From assembly GCF_005221385.1 (NCBI RefSeq), contig NZ_CP039904.1, positions 558,001 through 622,000 on the forward strand: a stretch of DNA of 64,000 nucleotides, given 5' to 3'. Positions within the stretch are counted from its first letter, which is position 1. Each line of letters begins with the position of its first letter. The notes under the pieces were generated by a model that ran no database searches, was not told where the DNA came from, and was given only the letters and a program-made list of their open reading frames with translations. Origin of the DNA: Agrobacterium tumefaciens (GTDB lineage: Bacteria > Pseudomonadota > Alphaproteobacteria > Rhizobiales > Rhizobiaceae). Shown here one piece after another: positions 57,526 through 64,000 of this stretch. The position numbers and the translations under genes were made by a program.

Positions 57526-60495
57526 ATGAAAAGGTTTTTACAAAGATCTCTTATCTGCCTTTTCGCGGCATTCAGTCTTCTTTCTCTTCCTGCATTTGCA
57601 CAACAGTCCGAACTCGTCAAAAACGGCTCTTTCGCCGGCCATATCTTCCCATGGTGGCCGCAAGGCTCGGCTATACGGTTGCAGAAAATAGCCGGACGCG
57701 AGGCTGCCTTGATTCCGTCCGGCATGGTCGTACAGGAGAAAATCAGCGTCTCCGGCGGGCGCAACTACCGCCTCTCAATGGATATCCGCAGTGAAGCCAC
57801 GCAGCCGGGCACGGTTTATGCGCAGATGAGCTTTCGTGGGGCGGGCGTCACGGATGAATGGCAAGGGCCAGCCAAAGTCACATTAGATGGCCGCGAGAAT
57901 GGGAAATGTACCGCTGATAAAGTTCCGCGGACCGAGAAAGCAGCTTTCGTTACAGGCGGCGATAAGGCCAAATGGCAATCCCTCGCCATTGTCTTTACCG
58001 CGCCGCCTGAAGCCGATCAGATGGTTCTTTACCTTCGTAAAGCTCCGTGCACCCCGGGCGCAGCGGCATTCACCGGCGTCTCCATGACACAGACAGAGGA
58101 GCCGGCAACCTCAGTTGCCGAAGCCGCACGTCAGACCTTGGTGGCAGAGTGGCTTCCACCGCCCGCGGAGCAGGCTTCTAACGCCGAACTCATGAGAAAC
58201 CAGCTTGCTCGTCCCGTTCCACAGGATGGTCGACATCGCCTGGCGACAGCAAGAGACATGGCAATGCGTGTGCATGTTGGTGTCGATGAAGACGTGATGA
58301 CGCTTCAGGCCGCCAGCGATCTCTCAAATTTTTCTGCGCAGGTTGCAGGTGCTGTTGGACCCAAACATCTGTCCATAGATGAAGCTGTCGCAGAGCAGCC
58401 GCTGCTCGTCGTCGGCCGCCTTAACGCATTTGCCCGCAAAGCGTTCACTGAGGCCGATTTTGAAGAACTGGGAAACGATGGCTTCCTCATACGTTCTTCC
58501 GGTCCCCACATCCTGATCGCCGGGCGTACACCGCGCGGCACCATGTATGGCGTCAACTGGTTCCTCGACCGTAAACTCGGCATTCGATGGTTGGCGCCGG
58601 ATGCGACAAACCTTCCGCTGACGCCAGACATCACGCTACCGTTTCAACACGAGCGACAAATCCCGCGCTTTGGCTTTCGGGAGGTGCTCAGTGTCGAGGC
58701 GGAAGACAAGGCATGGCGTCAGCGTAACCTCATGAACGGTGAATCTCACGGCCCCTCCTTCCAATCGTCACCGCCGGCGCTTGATAGTTGGGATAGAAGC
58801 TGGGCAAGCCAGGGCATCATCGCCAATTTCTATCAATTATTGCCTCCGGCCATCTATAAGCCGGCTCATCCGGACTGGTATGCGGGCGGGCAACTGGCGA
58901 TGATGAACGAGGAGATGCGCGCGGAGATGGCCCGGGTGGTTATCGAACGACTACGTGCCTTGCCGGGTTATCGCAGTATCTGGTTTTCCATTCACGATAT
59001 GGATTGGGGCTGGGATATGGACGCAAGCAGCAAGGCATTCGCCGATCGTCATGGAGGGCATGCTTCGGCGCCACGGCTGGACATGATGATCGACATTGCC
59101 CGACGCGTCCGCGCCGAACTACCTGGCGCTCGTCTCGCCTTTAATGCCTACCACTGGAGCTTCACACCGCCGGAAGGCATGACCGTCCCCGATCACATCC
59201 TTGTCTATCCGATGACGATCCACGTTAACTACCGCGACGCGCTCAACGGCTCCGCTAACGCCGCCCTCGGCAAGGACATTGCCGGCTGGAACAAGATTGC
59301 CCGCAATGTTCTTATTTGGGATCACATCACGAATTTCGCCGGCTTCATTCAACCTACTCCAAACATCTTCCCAATCGGCAGATCGATCCAATGGCTGGCC
59401 TCACTGGACCACGTTGGGGGATATATGGGTGAAGGCAGCTTCAATACGCCGGGCGCCGAATTTGCCAGCCTGAGAGCGTGGGTGATCGCCCGCCTGCTCT
59501 GGGACCCAGAACAGGATATTGATGAACTGGTTCGTGAGTTCTGCGAGGCTTATTACGGGCCTGCGGCTTCTGATATCATCGAATATATCCGTTTCTACCA
59601 TGACAAGATCAGCCGCACCGATGATGTTCTGGCAGAAAAGACGACTGTCGATATGGCTATGTTTGACGCCGAGTTTGTCAAACGGGCCGACAGCCTGTTT
59701 GACAAAGCCGAGGCATCGGTCCGCGGAACCCGCTATGAAGCCCGGGTGCAGACCGCCCGCATGCCGGTCGATTATGTAATCCTCCTGCGGCGGAACGAAT
59801 ATTCGGACTTGAAAGATCAGATAGGCTTCGACGTAAACACCGATAAAAATCAGCGCTCTGCCCGTTTTTGGAAGGCGATCTCGCAAGCCGGTGTTACCCA
59901 ATACATTCAAAACGACAAGATTGCAGCCCTGGCTCCTCTTCTGGCCATAGAAAGGCGACTGCCCGAAAAGCCGGATATCGCCATGGATGGGGTGAGCTGG
60001 AAAGACATACAGGATATATCATTTCAACGTTTCGCCGGAACGAAAAGCGCGATCGTGGCCGATCCCCTTGCCTCTGACGGGGCAGCGGTGGCACTCGATC
60101 GGAGCTCGCCGGGTTGGAATATGCAGTTGAAGTTTGACAAATTACCCAAGCCCGGCGAATGGTGGCTTTATGCCGCCCTTCGTACGGATGACACGACGAA
60201 AAATGAAGCCGTCGCCAAACTCGGCGCGGCCCCCCCGATGGATTGTTTCGATACAATTGGGCCCGATCAGCTGACTTCCGCTGCATACTCCTGGTTCCAG
60301 GTGCCAGGTGGACCTTTTTCATACACGGCCGACCATGCTCGCAGTATTTATCTGGATCCGTTACGCGGGCCTGAGGGATCGAAGGTTATTATCGACAGAA
60401 TAGTTGCATTATCTCGCCCGTGGCGTGAAACAACCGTTGATCTGCCCGGCAAAAATTTACCGCATGTCAGAACATCCTCCACGCAAAAATGCTAA
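57526..60495 (+). CDS. Large exported DUF4838 protein, glycosidase-like
   Basis: 989-residue protein with a signal peptide (MKRFLQRSLICLF, cut after LPAFA near residue 25). An N-terminal carbohydrate-binding-like beta domain (about 30-190, LVKNGSFAGHIFPWW) is followed by a GH67-N-like alpha/beta part (about 250-370, with GRTPRGTMYGVNWFLD), the DUF4838 barrel-like region (about 385-670, IWFSIHDMDWGWDMD, ARLAFNAYHWSFTPP, IWDHITNFAGF) and a C-terminal beta domain. Acidic residues in these strands fit a glycoside hydrolase, but activity is unproven. ATG 57526 is preferred to ATG 57520 because AAGGA is six bases ahead of it. Its place in the cluster suggests polymer trimming or release. Confidence 0.8.
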   Translation: MKRFLQRSLICLFAAFSLLSLPAFAQQSELVKNGSFAGHIFPWWPQGSAIRLQKIAGREAALIPSGMVVQEKISVSGGRNYRLSMDIRSEATQPGTVYAQMSFRGAGVTDEWQGPAKVTLDGRENGKCTADKVPRTEKAAFVTGGDKAKWQSLAIVFTAPPEADQMVLYLRKAPCTPGAAAFTGVSMTQTEEPATSVAEAARQTLVAEWLPPPAEQASNAELMRNQLARPVPQDGRHRLATARDMAMRVHVGVDEDVMTLQAASDLSNFSAQVAGAVGPKHLSIDEAVAEQPLLVVGRLNAFARKAFTEADFEELGNDGFLIRSSGPHILIAGRTPRGTMYGVNWFLDRKLGIRWLAPDATNLPLTPDITLPFQHERQIPRFGFREVLSVEAEDKAWRQRNLMNGESHGPSFQSSPPALDSWDRSWASQGIIANFYQLLPPAIYKPAHPDWYAGGQLAMMNEEMRAEMARVVIERLRALPGYRSIWFSIHDMDWGWDMDASSKAFADRHGGHASAPRLDMMIDIARRVRAELPGARLAFNAYHWSFTPPEGMTVPDHILVYPMTIHVNYRDALNGSANAALGKDIAGWNKIARNVLIWDHITNFAGFIQPTPNIFPIGRSIQWLASLDHVGGYMGEGSFNTPGAEFASLRAWVIARLLWDPEQDIDELVREFCEAYYGPAASDIIEYIRFYHDKISRTDDVLAEKTTVDMAMFDAEFVKRADSLFDKAEASVRGTRYEARVQTARMPVDYVILLRRNEYSDLKDQIGFDVNTDKNQRSARFWKAISQAGVTQYIQNDKIAALAPLLAIERRLPEKPDIAMDGVSWKDIQDISFQRFAGTKSAIVADPLASDGAAVALDRSSPGWNMQLKFDKLPKPGEWWLYAALRTDDTTKNEAVAKLGAAPPMDCFDTIGPDQLTSAAYSWFQVPGGPFSYTADHARSIYLDPLRGPEGSKVIIDRIVALSRPWRETTVDLPGKNLPHVRTSSTQKC

Positions 60496-60680
60496 TATTC
60501 GCGCAGTGGGATGTGAACTCAGTTACATTCGAAATGCAAAGAAACAAATATAATTTAAGTGAAGACCGCGTTCGTACATGGATATACAAATTTTGATAAA
60601 TCCATCCTGCTCCGCTCTGTTCACTTATTGCCTAAACATTTAGCGATACGAAAATGCCCCATTTTTGAAGGAATTTATGG

Positions 60681-61901
60681 GTGAATACCACCTACAGCCA
60701 GCCTTGGTCTTTGCCACAAAAAGATGCGATCCCCAAGCGACGAATGCTTCTTCTGGAGATAATTCTGGTCGGCGGCCTGCTTTTATTGCCGCTGCAGGCA
60801 GTGAAGCTGTCCATTGCACAACCCGCACATCTCTGGGTGTTAATCGCGCTGGTGGTGATGCTGTTTTATGAACGGCCTCGACTATCGGGAACAGAACTTA
60901 TCGCCTATGCCGCATTCGTCTATTTTACGCTGGCTCTAACCTTCATGCAGGATTACACGCGCATAAAGGAAATGGATCAGCTCGTTAAATTTGTCCTTTT
61001 TTATCCGGCGTTTTATGTGGTGGGAAAATGGTTGGGATGGCACTTCGGTGACCGTTCGCTGCCATTGGCGTACGGCTTCCTATTTATCTTCCTGATTTTT
61101 CAATATGCAGCGCAGGCGCTGCATATACCCGTGATCTATGAGGAAATCAGCTTTGGGCAGGGTGCGCTCCATGGAACGTTCAAGGAGCGTAATTGGCTGG
61201 CGGTCTATTTTCTCCTTCTCTCCTATGTATTGCTCCTGAAGGATCGCTCAAATCGAGGCTTCTTGCTGTTCTTCGGTCTTAACATTGTTGTCATGCTTCT
61301 ATCCGGCTCAAAGACGACGTTCATCGCTGCTGGAATCGTGTTTCTCCTGCAATCAAGGCTGCCTTTGTGGATAAAGATCCTGCCGGTTATCATCGGCGCA
61401 ATGTTTTATCTGTCCATTTTTTCGGAAGAGCTCACCGGCGACAGATTGGCGGTCAAACTGGAGGAAGAACGGGGACTTGCATTCACTGTCAGCCTCGATC
61501 TGCTGCGCGCCAATCCGTTTGGTTACGGGCTGGGATTTGTGGAGGCGTTTTTCTCCAACACCTGGATTCAGGTAAGAGGGCTGGGAGAAGGCACAAACTC
61601 GGTATTCTCGGTCCCGCTTGATCTCTGGCTAATTGCCGGACCTTTCGGTTTTGCGATGTGGTTGGTGATCTTTGCCGGAGTGGGAAACTCTGCAACCAGG
61701 GTGTTGGCGCCAATTGCTGCCTTGTCGTTGCTTAACCCACTACACCAGTCCGAATTGGTCTATTTTTTCATGGGATTTTTGGTATCGCAGGACAAATTCC
61801 AGCGACTTGCATTTCAAAGAGCGAAGAAAATCGCGGAAAGTATCAACGCAACGAATGAATTCAGTCGCGAATACAAGCATAGGGCGGAGAAACTCCCGTA
61901 A
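60681..61901 (+). CDS. Second O-antigen polymerase/ligase-like membrane protein
   Basis: 406-residue polytopic protein with about ten helices. LLSGSKTTFIAAGIVFLL corresponds to the conserved helix of Wzy/WaaL proteins, and GTFKERNWLAVYF and NPFGYGLGFVEAFFSN border the periplasmic loop. It differs strongly from the first polymerase-like protein in the cluster. The start is GTG 60681 with GAAGGA eight bases ahead; an ATG four bases upstream is out of frame. The 185-bp upstream spacer is AT-rich. Confidence 0.8.
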   Translation: MNTTYSQPWSLPQKDAIPKRRMLLLEIILVGGLLLLPLQAVKLSIAQPAHLWVLIALVVMLFYERPRLSGTELIAYAAFVYFTLALTFMQDYTRIKEMDQLVKFVLFYPAFYVVGKWLGWHFGDRSLPLAYGFLFIFLIFQYAAQALHIPVIYEEISFGQGALHGTFKERNWLAVYFLLLSYVLLLKDRSNRGFLLFFGLNIVVMLLSGSKTTFIAAGIVFLLQSRLPLWIKILPVIIGAMFYLSIFSEELTGDRLAVKLEEERGLAFTVSLDLLRANPFGYGLGFVEAFFSNTWIQVRGLGEGTNSVFSVPLDLWLIAGPFGFAMWLVIFAGVGNSATRVLAPIAALSLLNPLHQSELVYFFMGFLVSQDKFQRLAFQRAKKIAESINATNEFSREYKHRAEKLP

Positions 61902-62173
61902 TGTCGGGGGTTTGCCCTCACTCCGCGGCGCATCCCGCTATGGGGGCCCAAGAATAGGCAATCGTCAATTTGGACGTCGCAGTATCACTTGATTGGTGAT
62001 TTCTCGAAGTCGTTAATGTTGTCCGTGAATATCTGCAAATTCTGCGAACAGGGGAATTTTCGGTCGGCCACCAATCGCAAATTTGTCTGGTCAAAGCGAT
62101 TTATTTCGCATATGCGAGAAGCAGTTCTATATTTATTTTATTTCTTAAATTCTTACAAAGCGGATTATAAGCC

Positions 62174-63184
62174 ATGTTGGCACCAATTCACAGTGAGCTA
62201 GAAGCGCACGCTGCTGTAATGCGGGACCTCAAATCAAAGTTTTCGCAAATTAACGAATGTATCGGAACAGGGGCGAAGGTTGCATACATTGATTACCCCG
62301 CACATTTCAATACAGGAGACCTGCTGATTAATATTGGCACCGAAGCATTTTTTTCTCGAAATGGAATTAATGTCGTAAGTCGCTATGCAATCGGAGATCT
62401 TGGCAAATATTATTACGAATCCGATAAATTCATTCTAGGAAGACGCCTCCCTCAACTTGATGCGGATATCGCCGGCGGTGCGGTTCTGGTATTCCATGGG
62501 GGTGGGAGTTTCGGAGATGTATGGCCGCATCATCAAAAGCTCCGTGAAGCCCTGTTGGAGCGATATAGTGGCGTTAAAGCCATCGTGTTTCCCCAATCGA
62601 TTCAATTTGGCGACCGAAGAAAATACGACGAAGCCGCCAAATTGTGCGGCAGGCATGGCAACCTGACAATATTCGTGCGGGACCAGGAATCACTTGAATT
62701 TCTGGCTGCGAGTGGGGTACCGGGTGAGATATTGCCCGATATGGCACATGAGCTTTGGGAAAACGCGGCGTTTTTTCCATTCCCTTACACGATCGGAACT
62801 GGTGAGCTCCAACAAACACGCATCGACTTGGAGGGGGGGAGCAGTCAAGCTGGCGCCAAAGGTGGTTTCGATTGGGATGACACCCAATCTTCTCGCGACA
62901 GGATATTATACAAGGTATTTTGTGCTTGGCGGCGTCTCAATCCCGTTCCGCGATCAGCTCCCAGCTATAAGGCATGGTATGTTTTGCGGGATCGCGTCAT
63001 CGGCAATGGCGTCGAACATTTCCAGAAGTTTGAAAGTGTCAGGACCGACCGCTTACACGGTATGATTTTGTCATCACTGCTTTCCAAGCCGATATATTTT
63101 GATGATCGCAACAACAAATATCGGAAACTCCATCGATATCATACCAAGTGGCTCTCAGGGTCACCGTTAGTTACATCGGCTTGA
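62174..63184 (+). CDS. Polysaccharide pyruvyl transferase family protein
   Basis: 336-residue cytoplasmic enzyme of the PS_pyruv_trans group (ExoV/CsaB-like), which adds ketal-linked pyruvate from phosphoenolpyruvate to sugars of a growing polymer. Characteristic segments are DYPAHFNTGDLLINIG, VLVFHGGGSFGDVWP, IVFPQSIQF, FVRDQESLEFL and the late VRTDRLHGMILS, whose Asp-Arg-Leu-His is the best-conserved family motif. No clear ribosome site precedes ATG 62174, and the 270-bp upstream spacer is AT-rich. Confidence 0.87.
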   Translation: MLAPIHSELEAHAAVMRDLKSKFSQINECIGTGAKVAYIDYPAHFNTGDLLINIGTEAFFSRNGINVVSRYAIGDLGKYYYESDKFILGRRLPQLDADIAGGAVLVFHGGGSFGDVWPHHQKLREALLERYSGVKAIVFPQSIQFGDRRKYDEAAKLCGRHGNLTIFVRDQESLEFLAASGVPGEILPDMAHELWENAAFFPFPYTIGTGELQQTRIDLEGGSSQAGAKGGFDWDDTQSSRDRILYKVFCAWRRLNPVPRSAPSYKAWYVLRDRVIGNGVEHFQKFESVRTDRLHGMILSSLLSKPIYFDDRNNKYRKLHRYHTKWLSGSPLVTSA

Positions 63185-63199
63185 GCTCTCGGAGGGACC

Positions 63200-64000
63200 A
63201 TGAGCTCAAGACTGATATTTGGCCTTTCAGCCAACCTGGCAGGCGGCCTCGTGCCGATGGCGGTGACGTTGATCGTCACACCATTTTACCTTCATTTGGT
63301 CGGCCTGGAGCGTTTCGGCATATTATCTCTCATTTGGCTGCTGCTCGGATATCTCGGCATCTTTGACTTTGGTTTTGGGCGGACTGTAGCGAGTGCGGTC
63401 GCTCGCGAAAGTGACGAGCACCGACGGGCGGATTTTTTTTGGACCGGGCTTGCACTTAGCACCCTTGGCGGACTAGCGGGTGCATTTCTCGCTTATTGCA
63501 TCGGCCGTTTCTTCTTCGACCGCATCTTTTCCGTGAGCGCTGACTTAAGTGGCGAAATTGGAACGGCACTCCTGACACTTGTGGCTATTTTGCCATTCGT
63601 GACCATTTCCTCGGTGCTGACTGGATACCTTCAGGGACGGGAACAATTCGGAAAACTCAATATCGCCCAGTCAGCAGGCACAATTTTGTTTCAGACTGCG
63701 CCGCTTCTGGCGGGGTGGCTGGTTTCGGTCGAACTTCCGTGGCTCGCCGTGGGCGCTCTTCTGGGAAGGGTCGGAGGCGTTGTTCTGCTCTTTGCGTACT
63801 GCCTGTCATTGTCAAAAGAAGCGCGAGTGCCGCGTTTTAGTATCTCCGATGTCCGCCCCATGCTTAGCTTCGGCGGCTGGACGATGGTCTCCGGCGTCAT
63901 GAACCAGCTTATGCTAACCATGGACCGGTTTGTTATCGGTGCAGTTTCCTCCCTGCACGCGGTTGCCATATATAGCTTGCCGTATAATGTAATCATTCGG
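63200..64000 (+). CDS. Polysaccharide flippase (Wzx-like), cut by the window edge
   Basis: Only the first 267 residues are present; no stop occurs before 64000. They hold about seven membrane helices of the Wzx/MATE-like export family, beginning SSRLIFGLSANLAGGLVPM, with GLERFGILSLIWLLLGYLGI and the LTGYLQGREQFGKLN loop as typical regions and DRFVIGAVSSLHAVAIYSLP near the cut. GGAGGGACC precedes ATG 63200, 15 bp after the pyruvyl transferase stop, so the two are co-transcribed. It would flip lipid-linked repeat units to the periplasm. Confidence 0.88.
   Translation, partial: MSSRLIFGLSANLAGGLVPMAVTLIVTPFYLHLVGLERFGILSLIWLLLGYLGIFDFGFGRTVASAVARESDEHRRADFFWTGLALSTLGGLAGAFLAYCIGRFFFDRIFSVSADLSGEIGTALLTLVAILPFVTISSVLTGYLQGREQFGKLNIAQSAGTILFQTAPLLAGWLVSVELPWLAVGALLGRVGGVVLLFAYCLSLSKEARVPRFSISDVRPMLSFGGWTMVSGVMNQLMLTMDRFVIGAVSSLHAVAIYSLPYNVIIR

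Noticed and set aside
61989..62201. 70-codon plus-strand frame in the spacer before the pyruvyl transferase
   Set aside because: AT-rich spacer, no ribosome site, overlaps the next gene's start in another frame.

Overview
The window reads as chromosomal DNA of an Agrobacterium-type Rhizobiaceae bacterium. Reasons: a rhaDI / rhaRSTPQUK rhamnose locus of the rhizobial kind (DeoR regulator, ABC importer, mutarotase, fused aldolase-dehydrogenase); a GGDEF-EAL protein beside a periplasmic molybdopterin-fold protein that matches the Agrobacterium tumefaciens dcpA-pruR pair; rhizobial palindromic intergenic elements; and GC-rich genes with strong third-position bias. From memory, dcpA-pruR lies on the linear chromosome (chromid) of A. 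tumefaciens, so that replicon is my guess; the sequence alone does not prove it.

Layout: 210-1924 panC-panB (pantothenate). 2087-13100 rhamnose catabolism and import, with rhaD-rhaI diverging from rhaRSTPQUK around a 19-bp inverted repeat that is the likely RhaR operator. 13155-17560 an alpha/beta hydrolase, an FkbM methyltransferase and the pruR-dcpA pterin / cyclic-di-GMP pair, all on the minus strand. 18183-20963 an aldehyde dehydrogenase and an AlkC-type DNA glycosylase. 20980-24785 a sulfate ABC importer (sbp-cysT-cysW-cysA). 24955-32685 housekeeping and small genes: a 3-hydroxyisobutyryl-CoA hydrolase, DUF2934, an SH3 protein, ubiG, a comF / glutaredoxin / nitrilase / DUF1178 / DUF3291 series, a BioC-like methyltransferase and a lone Flp pilin. 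33275-39632 mutT, a GNAT gene, argJ and a parvulin, diverging from secA, which ends at a textbook terminator. 39874-44804 a DMT exporter followed by an acyltransferase / flippase / acetyltransferase cassette. 44857-51349 envelope and accessory genes: a glycine-rich repeat protein, tRNA-Leu(CAA), a DUF2235 alpha/beta hydrolase, a DsbB-like protein, an HNH endonuclease, a BTLCP cysteine protease and a PPP-type phosphatase. 51598-64000 the left part of a Wzx/Wzy-type exopolysaccharide cluster that runs off the right edge.

How the parts fit: the rha genes form one self-contained pathway: import (RhaSTPQ), anomer conversion (RhaU), isomerisation (RhaI), phosphorylation (RhaK), then cleavage and lactaldehyde oxidation (RhaD). 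RhaR probably controls both transcripts. The exopolysaccharide cluster holds a tyrosine-kinase copolymerase, two different polymerase/ligase-like membrane proteins, a pyruvyl transferase, a flippase, a large secreted DUF4838 protein of unknown role and two uncharacterised exported or anchored proteins. No glycosyltransferase lies inside the window, so the sugar-assembling genes are presumably further right. I saw no CRISPR array, complete insertion sequence, prophage, rRNA or recognisable riboswitch.

The best candidates for something undescribed are the DUF4838-centred exopolysaccharide cluster with its two unknown companion proteins, the 40849-44804 polysaccharide-modification cassette, and the DUF2235 hydrolase with a membrane hairpin next to tRNA-Leu.
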